Assembly: GCF_001684965.1 (NCBI RefSeq)
Contig: NZ_MAYG01000001.1
Location: forward strand, 372,001-436,000
Reading direction: 5' to 3'
From: Chryseobacterium arthrosphaerae
GTDB lineage: Bacteria > Bacteroidota > Bacteroidia > Flavobacteriales > Weeksellaceae
DNA length: 64,000 nucleotides
The translations under genes were made by a program, and so were the position numbers. Of this stretch, positions 34,563 to 43,271 are shown piece after piece. A model generated the notes under the pieces. The model did no database searches, was not told the origin of the DNA, and saw only the letters and a list, made by a program, of their open reading frames with translations. Position 1 is the stretch's first letter, and each line of letters begins with the position of its first letter.

Positions 34563-35984
34563 ATGAAAAAAACACTTTTACTTCTCCTTTTTGCATTGTG
34601 TGCATCCTGGAATTCTTTACAGGCGCAGACTGATTATATTATCTGCCTGGATAACGGATCTACCGTGAGTGACACGAGGTTCAAAGAAATGCGGCTCACT
34701 GCTGTTAAATTAATTGAACGCCTGGTGGCCTGTCATCCTAAAAACAGATATGCAGTGGTTCATTACGGAGCCGCTCTGAATAATGGTCCCAGCCTGGGGC
34801 TTATTCCAAGAATATATATTGAGAGCGATTTTACAACCAATTCATTTCCGGAACCATATGTGACAAGAAGGTTAAATTATGGCCAGCATTTTCATGAAGC
34901 TTTAGGACTGATAGGAAATGCTCTGGATGGAACATATAATCCGGAAATTGTAAGTCCGCAGACCTCTTTGCATAGAGCGGCAGGCTTTAATCTTGTTGTT
35001 ATTGTCATTACCGACGGTTCCAGAAATAGTGGGGATCTATCCACAGGCTCTTATCTTGTCAATTATTATGATACGGCACTGAATGATCCTGCAGCCTTTA
35101 AAAATGTAACCAGATTTAAAGTAGACAGAGGTGCCAAATTTGCCATGATCCATATGAGTCCCAACAGCCAGTCTTCTATGGCTGGAGCTTCTATTGCGAG
35201 TGCAGGAGGTTCCTATACCGGAGCGGTTGAAAGTAATGTTGATGATCCTGATTATGGTATATTACCCAGGCTGTATTATCCGAGACCTTCTACTTTTGTT
35301 TTTGATTCCGTTTTAGAAATGCCTAAGGTGGATGAGATCGTGAGTAATGTATGTACCCCTTCATCATGGGTGGGATCGCTTGCATTCAGGTATGAACCTT
35401 TCAACTGTGGCATGCCTGGTGATTTTAATATTACAGGCGGGTTTTCTTTACCTCAGGGAGCTGTTGTTCTGAATAATAAACTTGCCCTCAGAGATATCAG
35501 TACCGGGATAGATTATGGTATTTCCACTACAGGTAATGTGATTGGAAATGAAATATATTATCACTTTTCTCCTTCAGACATCAATATCCCTGCCGGATCA
35601 ACGGGGAAGTATAAATTTATAATGACATTACAATACAGTACTTCCGGCGGAACCGTAGAAATTATGAGCTGGAATCATTATACCATGTTCAATTATGATC
35701 TGGATCTGGCAGCAGTTTGTTCAAGATCTGCTTCTGGAGCGGCGGCCAAATCTCTTACCGTAAGCCCTAATCCTACGGATGGTGCATTCAGGGGTACATT
35801 GACCAGAGAAATTGAATCCGGAAAACTGGAGGTATTGGATTTAAATGGTAATACAGTACTTACAAAGGTGGTCAGGGGGAAAATATTTGATGCAGATTTG
35901 AAAAACCAGCGACAGGGAATATACATAGTCAATATAACAACAGATAAGAACGAAACCTATTCAGAAAAAATCACTAAAAAATAA
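34563..35984 (+). CDS. vWA-like secreted protein with T9SS type A sorting domain (copy 1)
   Basis: A 473-residue protein with a signal peptide (ending LQAQ). An N-terminal vWA-like fold follows: strand DYIICLD then NGST (D30), a helix region with AVKLIERL, and VVIVITDGSR at the position of the fourth MIDAS strand. The usual DxSxS metal motif reads D-N-G-S-T, so one serine is replaced by Gly and the last by Thr. A second domain with a CGMPGDFN segment follows, then the type A sorting domain (VSPNPTDGAF to EKITKK). It is the most divergent of three tandem paralogues. The ligand is unknown; a vWA fold suggests protein-protein binding. Confidence 0.75.
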   Translation: MKKTLLLLLFALCASWNSLQAQTDYIICLDNGSTVSDTRFKEMRLTAVKLIERLVACHPKNRYAVVHYGAALNNGPSLGLIPRIYIESDFTTNSFPEPYVTRRLNYGQHFHEALGLIGNALDGTYNPEIVSPQTSLHRAAGFNLVVIVITDGSRNSGDLSTGSYLVNYYDTALNDPAAFKNVTRFKVDRGAKFAMIHMSPNSQSSMAGASIASAGGSYTGAVESNVDDPDYGILPRLYYPRPSTFVFDSVLEMPKVDEIVSNVCTPSSWVGSLAFRYEPFNCGMPGDFNITGGFSLPQGAVVLNNKLALRDISTGIDYGISTTGNVIGNEIYYHFSPSDINIPAGSTGKYKFIMTLQYSTSGGTVEIMSWNHYTMFNYDLDLAAVCSRSASGAAAKSLTVSPNPTDGAFRGTLTREIESGKLEVLDLNGNTVLTKVVRGKIFDADLKNQRQGIYIVNITTDKNETYSEKITKK

Positions 35985-35990
35985 ATAAAA

Positions 35991-36197
35991 TAAAAAAACT
36001 GTCCATCCGGGCAGTTTTTTATTTTTATAAATATTGGATTTATAGTATGTGTTAAATTATTTTACATTTAAATGTTAAATTTTTAAATTTATTTCACTTG
36101 TTATGGAAAAAATATTACTTTAACGAAACTAAATTTAAAACTTTTAACTATGAAAAAAACATTCTTATTTTTCTTCATGGCATTTCTTATGTCGTGG
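35991..36197 (+). repeat. 207-bp near-identical repeat, copy 1 (terminator, spacer and signal-peptide code)
   Basis: Matches 37579-37785 without gaps, with 8 mismatches by eye. It contains the terminator of the preceding gene, the whole spacer and the first 16 codons of the next gene. Confidence 0.9.
35993..36022 (+). terminator. Rho-independent terminator
   Basis: AAAAAACTG pairs with CAGTTTTTT around an 10-nt loop; a sister of this terminator follows each of the three paralogues. Confidence 0.7.
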
Positions 36198-37571
36198 AGT
36201 CAACTCAAGGCACAGTCTGATTATATTATTATGTTGGACAATGGTTCTTCAACAGATGAACTCGCATACATGCAGATGAGACTGGGTGGCATTAAATTAA
36301 TAGAACAGCTTCTAGCCTGTAACCCGGAGAACAGAGTAGCAGTAGTACAATACGGAGCAGGAATACAGGGCAATAATACAGGCATCTATAAACCATTGAT
36401 TTATATTGAGTCTGATTTTACCAAGGATCATTTTACAGCACAGAATTTTGAAAGACGGCTGAATTTCGGGGATTTCTTCGATGAATCTTTAGGTTTGGTA
36501 GATGATGCTTTAAACGGAACTCCCAATGCAGATATTGTAAGCGCCCAGAAAACACTGGATGTGGCACAGCCACTCAATGTTATCGTTCTCACTGATGCTG
36601 AAAGGAGTACAGGAGGGATTAATATTATCAACTCATCATTTATTACAAACAGTGACCCGAATGCTTCTTCAGAATTTTTCAATATGCTGAAGTTTAAAAA
36701 CGAAAGAGAGGCGAAATTCACAATAGTTCATCTGAATACTAAACCCGTAGATATACAGGCTGCAGCGGCAGTTGCAAGTAGAAATATTGCAGGACCTTAT
36801 ACCGGTACAGCTGAATGGGTTTCCGGAAATGATAATAATGGTCCTAGAATGTATTATAACAGAACTAATGGATTCGGTTTGTATAGTTCGGAAATTAATT
36901 ATTGGAAAGATATGGCAGAGAAGATCTGTCAACCTATTAAAGGCCAGCCAACATTCAACTTTCTGTATGAGCCGGGAGCCTGTGGGGCTGATTTTGCGTC
37001 GTTTAACGGAGAATATAACCTTCCGTCCGGTACAACTTTGATAGATTTAAAAGTGGATGTGGTAAGTCTGTCTACAGGCCAGGTGTATTCTATACCTGCT
37101 AATCCTGTATCTATAGGTTCAGGTGGTTTTTCTTATAATCTTCAGGCTTCTGATCTCGTTGTTCTAAAGTATGCAGGTGCTACAGGCTGGCATAAGTTCA
37201 GATTGACTTTGAACTATGACAATAACGGTCAGATCGGTTCTGTCTATAGCTGGAACAACTATCCGTATTTTGAGTATGATATTAATATGGATTGTCCAAG
37301 ATCAGTTGAAGCTGTTGCTTCAGAAAAAGAGAAGATTTTCAAGCTGACTCCAAATCCTACCAGTGGATTGTTTTCAATAGTTCTTACCAAAGAAATGGCA
37401 TCCGGAAAAGTGGAAGTAAGAGATCTTACAGGAAACCTGGTTTACCATAAACAATTACGCAATGAAAAACAGGTGGACGTGAATCTAAGTTCCCGAAAAG
37501 AAGGAATCTACATCGTCAATGTGATCACCGATAAAAACGAAACCTTCTCAGAAAAGATTATTAAAAAATAA
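36150..37571 (+). CDS. vWA-like secreted protein with T9SS type A sorting domain (copy 2)
   Basis: A 473-residue paralogue of the gene upstream. The signal peptide has MAFLMSW and ends LKAQ; the vWA-like domain begins DYIIMLD then NGSS (D30), with IKLIEQLLAC and VIVLTDAERS later. The first MIDAS serine is again Gly. The second domain has CGADFASFN. The type A sorting domain begins at LTPNPTSG and ends EKIIKK. Its last 200 bp or so are almost identical to those of the third copy, but the middle is clearly different, so the members share ends and vary inside. Export by T9SS is likely; the function is unknown. Confidence 0.75.
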   Translation: MKKTFLFFFMAFLMSWSQLKAQSDYIIMLDNGSSTDELAYMQMRLGGIKLIEQLLACNPENRVAVVQYGAGIQGNNTGIYKPLIYIESDFTKDHFTAQNFERRLNFGDFFDESLGLVDDALNGTPNADIVSAQKTLDVAQPLNVIVLTDAERSTGGINIINSSFITNSDPNASSEFFNMLKFKNEREAKFTIVHLNTKPVDIQAAAAVASRNIAGPYTGTAEWVSGNDNNGPRMYYNRTNGFGLYSSEINYWKDMAEKICQPIKGQPTFNFLYEPGACGADFASFNGEYNLPSGTTLIDLKVDVVSLSTGQVYSIPANPVSIGSGGFSYNLQASDLVVLKYAGATGWHKFRLTLNYDNNGQIGSVYSWNNYPYFEYDINMDCPRSVEAVASEKEKIFKLTPNPTSGLFSIVLTKEMASGKVEVRDLTGNLVYHKQLRNEKQVDVNLSSRKEGIYIVNVITDKNETFSEKIIKK

Positions 37572-37585
37572 TTTTAAATAAAAAA
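37371..37585 (+). repeat. Near-identical 3' repeat, copy 1 (sorting-domain code)
   Basis: Matches 38962-39176 with about 4 mismatches over 215 bp by eye; it encodes most of the type A sorting domain and runs past the stop. Confidence 0.85.
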
Positions 37586-37785
37586 ACTGTCCATCCGGGC
37601 AGTTTTTTATTTTTATAAATAGTGGATTTATAGTATATATTAAATTATTTTACACGTAAATGTTAAAATTTTAAATTTATTTCACTTGTTATGGAAAAAA
37701 TATTACTTTAACGGAACTAAATTTAAAACTTTTAACTATGAAAAAAACATTCTTATTTTTCTTCATGGCATTTCTTATGTCATGG
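37579..37785 (+). repeat. 207-bp near-identical repeat, copy 2
   Basis: Second copy of 35991-36197, at an offset of 1588 bp, with 8 mismatches by eye. Confidence 0.9.
37581..37610 (+). terminator. Rho-independent terminator
   Basis: The same AAAAAACTG/CAGTTTTTT stem as after the first paralogue. Confidence 0.7.
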
Positions 37786-39162
37786 TATTCTTTTAAGGCG
37801 CAGGGACTTGATTATATTATCATGTTGGATAATGGAAGTTCTGTTACTGATAAAGAATATGCCAAGATGAAACTAGGTGCAGTAAAGCTAATGGAGCAGC
37901 TTTGGGCTTGCAGACCTGATCATAGGATAGCAGTTGTTCAATATGGAACTGGGAAGTATGGTGAAACCAATAGTATGAATACACCTGTGATTTATATTGA
38001 GTCTGATTTTACAAGTGATCACTTTACCGCTCAGAATTTTGAAAGACGACTGGATTTTGGAGATCATTTGCATGAATCATTGGGAATTGTAAGTGATGCC
38101 TTAGATGGAAATTCGAATACCGGTATTATCAGTAATCAAACAATATTAAATAATACACAGCCCTTGAGGGTTATAGTATTTACTGATGCAGAAAGAAATT
38201 TAGGAGGTATTGATGGTTCGTATCTTGTTAATTTTAACAATACAACCTTTAGTTCTCCACAGGCATTTTTGAATGTGTTGAAATTCAAAAATGAAAGGTA
38301 TGCCAGGTTTACGGTAATTCATGCTAATGCAAGTTCTTCAGCAAAAAATGCAGCGGCGGTTATTGCTACTCCTGGCGGAAACTATTTAGGACCAGTGGAG
38401 CCTATTTCGGGAGATCCTGAAAGTATGACGACTCCCCGATTATATTATAATAGACCGAATGGATTTGAAATTGTCCCTGGCGAAATGAACTTCTGGAAAG
38501 AAATGGCCAAAGAGATATGTGATTATGACAGTAATGCGAGGTATCTGAATTTCCAATATGAGCCTCATGATTGTATATATCAGCCTTCCAATATTGGGGC
38601 GCATTATTATCTTCCTCCATATACAACGTTGGTGGATTTTAAGTTAGATCTGGTAAGTTTGGAAACAGGTAATGTATATCCTGTTGGATTTAACCCAACA
38701 TTCGGAAGCGGTGATTTTTTTAGTTATCAATTCCAGCCTTCAGATTTTGATGCAATAGTAAATGCAGGATCAACGGGATTGCATAAATTCAGAATGACAA
38801 TGAATTATTTAGATGGTAATGAGCATAAAGCTGTTTATAGTTGGAATAATTATCCATATTTCGACCATGACATCGATATGGATTGCGTGCATTTAAGAGC
38901 GGCAAAGACGCAGCCGGAGGAGAAAATTTTCAAACTGACACCAAATCCTACTAATGGACTGTTTTCAATAGTTCTTACCAAAGAAATGGCATCCGGAAAA
39001 GTAGAAGTAAGAGATCTTACAGGAAACCTGGTTTACCATAAACAATTACGCAATGAAAAACAGGTTGAAGTGAATCTAAGTTCCCGAAAAGAAGGAATCT
39101 ACATCGTCAATGTGATCACCGATAAAAACGAAACCTTCTCAGAAAAGATCATTAAAAAATAA
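37738..39162 (+). CDS. vWA-like secreted protein with T9SS type A sorting domain (copy 3)
   Basis: A 474-residue third paralogue. The signal peptide is almost the same as in copy 2 (MAFLMSW, ending FKAQ). The vWA-like domain begins DYIIMLD then NGSS (D31), with VKLMEQLWAC and VIVFTDAERN. The second domain has CIYQPSNIG in place of CGADFASFN. The type A sorting domain begins at LTPNPTNG and ends EKIIKK. Its middle is AT-richer and has diverged more than the ends, which match copy 2 at the DNA level. It carries its own terminator. The function is unknown; conserved CxxxxxxxG-type turns in the second domain are shared by all three. Confidence 0.75.
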   Translation: MKKTFLFFFMAFLMSWYSFKAQGLDYIIMLDNGSSVTDKEYAKMKLGAVKLMEQLWACRPDHRIAVVQYGTGKYGETNSMNTPVIYIESDFTSDHFTAQNFERRLDFGDHLHESLGIVSDALDGNSNTGIISNQTILNNTQPLRVIVFTDAERNLGGIDGSYLVNFNNTTFSSPQAFLNVLKFKNERYARFTVIHANASSSAKNAAAVIATPGGNYLGPVEPISGDPESMTTPRLYYNRPNGFEIVPGEMNFWKEMAKEICDYDSNARYLNFQYEPHDCIYQPSNIGAHYYLPPYTTLVDFKLDLVSLETGNVYPVGFNPTFGSGDFFSYQFQPSDFDAIVNAGSTGLHKFRMTMNYLDGNEHKAVYSWNNYPYFDHDIDMDCVHLRAAKTQPEEKIFKLTPNPTNGLFSIVLTKEMASGKVEVRDLTGNLVYHKQLRNEKQVEVNLSSRKEGIYIVNVITDKNETFSEKIIKK

Positions 39163-39176
39163 TTTTAAATAAAAAA
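38962..39176 (+). repeat. Near-identical 3' repeat, copy 2 (sorting-domain code)
   Basis: Second copy of 37371-37585, at an offset of 1591 bp. Confidence 0.85.
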
Positions 39177-39200
39177 CTGTTCGCAAGGGCAGTTTTTTTT
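39171..39200 (+). terminator. Rho-independent terminator
   Basis: AAAAAACTG pairs with CAGTTTTTT around a 10-nt loop that differs from those of the two upstream sister terminators. Confidence 0.7.
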
Positions 39201-39414
39201 ATGAACGTTTTTTCACCGTATAATAGTAATGAAATTATTAAAAATGCTGTAAATGTGGTATGGAAGGCATAAAATCAATAATGAATTCTCTATGCTGAGA
39301 AATGGTTAATGTTTTTAAGTTATTTTTATGTATTCGTATTTTATTATTTTTACAATTTATACAAATGAATGCGTTATTTATATGTGAAATATTTGTAGAT
39401 TAGCGCCTTTAATA

Positions 39415-42075
39415 ATGGATATGAAAAATAAAACTCTACCTCTTTTGTTTGCGGTATTTTCTGCATTTCCGGCTATATTGTTTGGACAGGATAATGAAAG
39501 GCTGATTAAAGACTATATTTCTCAAAATAAAATAAGAGAATATAAAAAATCAGATCTTAATAATATTATCATAGACAATGTGGATCCTTCAAAATCAATG
39601 AACGGTGATGTTGTGAAATTTTTACAGACATACAACGGCTTGCCGGTTTACAGTTCTGTAGGGACAGCATTGATTAAGGACAGCAAAATTGTTTATTATA
39701 CAGACAATTTTGTGAAAGATTACACCAGTTCTACACCAGGTACTGCAGTGATCAGCAAAAATGCTGCCCTGAAGAAAATTGCCGAAGAGCTGAACAATTC
39801 CGATATTGCCGGCTTTACGATTCTTGGATACCGTGAAAAAAATGCCAACAGAGCTACCTCCGCCAATCAGAGACTGGTATATGCGAATGACGGAAAGGGA
39901 AATCTGCGTCTTGCCTATGAGTATACGCTGATGGAACCCCAATCTCCCAATTACTGGAACATTGTGGTAGATGCTACCAACGGAAGTATTTTAGAAAAAA
40001 ACAACCTGACACTGTCATGCAGCTTCCATCCGGATGCCTATGCTTCAGATATTGATCATAACCATGCCGATCATTTTGAAAATAAATTTATCGGACCTCA
40101 GAATCTGATCGCTGAAAATAAAACCTCTTTTTTGGCACCGGATAATGCTACTTATAATGTATTTCCTCTGCCTGTTGAATCAGCAACTTTCGGATCGAGA
40201 TCTATTGTTTCCAATCCCTGGATTCTTGCTGCTTCTCCTGAAGGGTGGCATTCAGACGGAACGAATCACTATAATACAACCAGAGGAAACAATGTGTTTG
40301 CATATGAGGACGTAGCAGGAAATTCAATGTCATATCCTACTTATATACCGGGAACACCGGCAGATGGTGGGGCATCAAGAAATTTTGACTTTCCTTTCGG
40401 GATATATGCTACCGCAGCTGCCAACAGAAATGCATCCATCACTAATTTATTCTATCTGAATAATAAAGTTCATGATATTTTCTATAAGTTCGGATTTACA
40501 GAAACGGCAAGAAACTTCCAGCAGAACAATTTTGGAAACGGTCCTGTAGGAGGAGATGATGATGTTGTATTTGCCGAAGCACAGGATGGAGGAGGTACCA
40601 ATAACGCTAACTTCTCTTCTCCGGAAGATGGGTATAATCCTAAAATGCAGATGTATCTTTGGTCTGCAACCAACAGCAGATTATTGTTCTATAATACCCC
40701 TGGTACAGCAACAGGCCGTGCACCGATTGTAGGAAGCGCCCAGTTTGGTCCTGCATTGAACGCAACCGGAGTAACCGGAGAAGTAAAGCTGTCAACGGAT
40801 CTTCAGGCTTGCCAGGCATTACCTGCAGGATCTCTTACCGGAAAGATCGGACTTATTGAAAGAGGTGGAGGGGCCAACTGCGGATTTGCTGTAAAAGTAA
40901 AAAATGCACAGAATGCAGGAGCCATAGGAGTTATTGTATACAGTAATGTAGGCGCTGTTAGCATTCCTCCTGTAATGGGCGGGGTAGATGGTTCTATTAC
41001 AATTCCTTCAGTACTTGTTCAGAACTCTGAGGGAGAATATATAAAAAGCCAGCTTGCAGCTAATGCAACAGTAAATGTTACCCTGAAAAAAGATCCTGCC
41101 TATAATGTAGTTCCTGATGGAAGTTTTGATAACGGAATTGTTATTCACGAATACGGACACGGAATTTCAAACAGATTGACAGGTACAGGGTCAGCCTGTC
41201 TGAACGTTAATACCAGTAAAGAACAGATGGGAGAAGGATGGTCTGACTTCTTTGCGTTGATGTTAACCAATAAAGATGGCGATAATGCTTCAGTGCCAAG
41301 AGGCGTAGGAACCTACGTGGGAGGACAGACCAACGAAGGTCCGGGAATCAGACCGGCAAGATATTCACCTAATTTTGCAGTGAATGATTTTACTTATGGA
41401 GATACCAACACCATGCAGTATACCAATTCAAGCGGTGGTTTGAGCACCGATGTACACTCTATCGGATTTGTATGGGCTACGATGCTTTGGGATCTTCACT
41501 GGAAATATGTTGAAAAATACGGCTATTCTTCAGATGTATTGTCAAATACTACGAACGGAAGTACAAGAGTATTGCAGCTGGTGACAGATGCTTTGAAATT
41601 ACAGCAGTGTAATCCTAGCTTTATTGAAGGAAGAGATGCCATCCTTAGCGCAGAAATGGCTACAACCCAAGGAGAGGATAAATGTATGATATGGAGTGTT
41701 TTTGCTAAAAGAGGACTGGGAGTCAATGCTTTAGCAGGAGCTAAAAATGTTATTACCGACCAGGTTGAAAACTTCGCAGTGCCTGAAGAATGCTTATTGG
41801 CAACCAATGAAGTAAAATCGGTGAAAGAAAATAAAATTTCAATCTATCCGAATCCTGCCAGCAATGAATTCTATATCAGCTTCCCAACGAATACCCTTGG
41901 AAAAGTAAGTGTGGAAATTTATGATATGTCCGGCAAAATGGTTTCTTCGGAAGATAAAATATCACCGGATGCTAAAAAAGCAATTTCTACAGAGAAAATG
42001 ATCAACGGAACTTACATTGTAAAAGTAAAAGGTTTAGGCTTTGAATCTTCTTCAAAAGTAATCGTCAGAAAATAA
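39415..42075 (+). CDS. M36 family (fungalysin) metallopeptidase with PA and T9SS type A sorting domains
   Basis: An 886-residue secreted protease; the ATG at 39421 two codons on is an equally good start. Signal peptide (LLFAVFSAFPAILFGQ), FTP/PepSY-type propeptide to about 220, then the M36 catalytic domain (NLFYLNNKVHDIFYKFGF, later HEYGHGISNRL with the HExxH pair at about 578-582 and the downstream GEGWSDFFAL with the third zinc ligand). A protease-associated domain (GLIERGGGANCGFAVKVKNA) is inserted between the two catalytic parts at about 440-550. The type A sorting domain begins near ISIYPNPASNEF and ends SKVIVRK. It follows the vWA-like group but has its own spacer and is followed by a strong terminator. 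Confidence 0.93.
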   Translation: MDMKNKTLPLLFAVFSAFPAILFGQDNERLIKDYISQNKIREYKKSDLNNIIIDNVDPSKSMNGDVVKFLQTYNGLPVYSSVGTALIKDSKIVYYTDNFVKDYTSSTPGTAVISKNAALKKIAEELNNSDIAGFTILGYREKNANRATSANQRLVYANDGKGNLRLAYEYTLMEPQSPNYWNIVVDATNGSILEKNNLTLSCSFHPDAYASDIDHNHADHFENKFIGPQNLIAENKTSFLAPDNATYNVFPLPVESATFGSRSIVSNPWILAASPEGWHSDGTNHYNTTRGNNVFAYEDVAGNSMSYPTYIPGTPADGGASRNFDFPFGIYATAAANRNASITNLFYLNNKVHDIFYKFGFTETARNFQQNNFGNGPVGGDDDVVFAEAQDGGGTNNANFSSPEDGYNPKMQMYLWSATNSRLLFYNTPGTATGRAPIVGSAQFGPALNATGVTGEVKLSTDLQACQALPAGSLTGKIGLIERGGGANCGFAVKVKNAQNAGAIGVIVYSNVGAVSIPPVMGGVDGSITIPSVLVQNSEGEYIKSQLAANATVNVTLKKDPAYNVVPDGSFDNGIVIHEYGHGISNRLTGTGSACLNVNTSKEQMGEGWSDFFALMLTNKDGDNASVPRGVGTYVGGQTNEGPGIRPARYSPNFAVNDFTYGDTNTMQYTNSSGGLSTDVHSIGFVWATMLWDLHWKYVEKYGYSSDVLSNTTNGSTRVLQLVTDALKLQQCNPSFIEGRDAILSAEMATTQGEDKCMIWSVFAKRGLGVNALAGAKNVITDQVENFAVPEECLLATNEVKSVKENKISIYPNPASNEFYISFPTNTLGKVSVEIYDMSGKMVSSEDKISPDAKKAISTEKMINGTYIVKVKGLGFESSSKVIVRK

Positions 42076-42098
42076 CGGATTCATATAATCAGTTTCAG

Positions 42099-42132
42099 AA
42101 TCGCCGCAAGCAAAGCTTGCGGCGATTTTATT
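42099..42132 (+). terminator. Rho-independent terminator
   Basis: A 13-bp perfect GC-rich stem (42099-42111 with 42115-42127), AAA loop and T-rich tail. Confidence 0.9.
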
Positions 42133-42176
42133 TATCTATCATGGCAACGCTTCCGGTGGTTTTAATTTATATATTG

Positions 42177-42185
42177 TAACTTTGC
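42177..42185 (+). promoter_or_regulatory. -7 promoter element TAACTTTGC
   Basis: A perfect TAnnTTTG plus C, 18 nt before the ATG at 42203. It overlaps the upstream in-frame TTG at 42182, which argues that the ATG is the true start. Confidence 0.6.
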
Positions 42186-42202
42186 AGGCTGTTAAAAAAA
42201 TT

Positions 42203-43180
42203 ATGAAGAAGAAAAATATACTAAAAGGTGTTTTATTTGTAGGAATTGGAGCGAGTATATACGGGATGTTAGCCACTTTTGTGAAAATGGCCTATCATGA
42301 TGGCTTTACAACTTCTGAAGTAACTACCTCTCAATTCGTATTGGGACTGGCCGGGCTTTTAATCCTGAATTTTATTCAGACCTTAACCTCAAAACAGAAA
42401 TTATCATTACCGAGCTCTAAAGAAGTCAGAATGCTGATGCTTGCGGGAACATCGCTGGGAGGAACAAGTTTATTCTATTATATTGCCGTTCAGTACATCA
42501 ACGTTTCCATTGCAATTGTATTGCTCATGCAGTCTGTATGGTTCAGTGTAGTAGTGGAAAGTATTCTCACAAAAAAACTGCCTAACGCAAGAAAAGTAGT
42601 TTCCGTTATTATCGTATTGGTGGGAACTGTTCTGGCAACCAATCTGATCAATATGGAGATTGAACTCGACTGGCATGGGGTTTTCTGGGGACTGATGGCG
42701 GCAGCTTCCTATACGCTGACCATGTTTACGTCCAATACGCTGGCAACCCATCTTCCGGTTTTCAGAAAGAGTATCATTATGCTGACAGGAGGATCCGTTG
42801 TTGTTTTTGCATTCCTGTTTTTTGCACAGATAGGGCCAATGTATTTTGACGGATTAAAGGCTTTCTATATGAATTTTACTGAAAATACAGAACACATCCA
42901 CCCATTCAACTATTCAATATTCTGGACTTACGGAGCTGTTCTGGCATTGTTCGGAACCATTATTCCACCGGTTTTGTTCAATATCGGTTTCCCGAATGCC
43001 GGTTTGGGGCTGGGAAGTATCGTTTCATCACTGGAACTTCCGGTTTCTGTGACCATGGCTTTTGTGCTATTGGGTGAGCAGGTATTCCTGATACAGTGGA
43101 TAGGAATTGTTTTAATCCTGTTTGCGATTGTTTTAATGAACCTTCCTTCCAAAAAAGAGAAAGAAGTTTCAATGGCGTAA
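42203..43180 (+). CDS. EamA/DMT family transporter
   Basis: About 325 residues from the ATG at 42203; the TTG at 42182 lies in the promoter. About ten hydrophobic spans in two five-helix halves are visible (VLFVGIGASIYGMLATFV, FVLGLAGLLILNFI, ... SLELPVSVTMAFVLLGEQVF, IGIVLILFAIVLMNL), as in the drug/metabolite transporter superfamily. The second EamA half holds LELPVSVTMAFVLLGE, a typical segment. Substrate unknown: relatives export amino acids or metabolites. It has its own promoter and a terminator follows. Confidence 0.88.
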   Translation: MKKKNILKGVLFVGIGASIYGMLATFVKMAYHDGFTTSEVTTSQFVLGLAGLLILNFIQTLTSKQKLSLPSSKEVRMLMLAGTSLGGTSLFYYIAVQYINVSIAIVLLMQSVWFSVVVESILTKKLPNARKVVSVIIVLVGTVLATNLINMEIELDWHGVFWGLMAAASYTLTMFTSNTLATHLPVFRKSIIMLTGGSVVVFAFLFFAQIGPMYFDGLKAFYMNFTENTEHIHPFNYSIFWTYGAVLALFGTIIPPVLFNIGFPNAGLGLGSIVSSLELPVSVTMAFVLLGEQVFLIQWIGIVLILFAIVLMNLPSKKEKEVSMA

Positions 43181-43215
43181 TCATCTTAAAAAAAATTAAA
43201 TAAAAATAACAGTTG

Positions 43216-43244
43216 AAAACCGTTCCTTTTGGAGCGGTTTTTTT
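43216..43244 (+). terminator. Rho-independent terminator
   Basis: An 11-bp stem with one G-T pair (43216-43226 with 43231-43241), TTTT loop and a T run. Confidence 0.85.
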
Positions 43245-43271
43245 AATTTTAAAAATCTAAAACAAAACTTC

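Noticed and set aside
36091..36125. Promoter TTG plus TTACTTTAACG ahead of vWA-like copies 2 and 3
   Set aside because: The -7 part does not keep the TTTG core and the spacing is short, so conservation there may simply reflect the duplication.
42182..42202. TTG start of the DMT transporter at 42182
   Set aside because: It overlaps a perfect -7 promoter element, so the ATG at 42203 is the better start.
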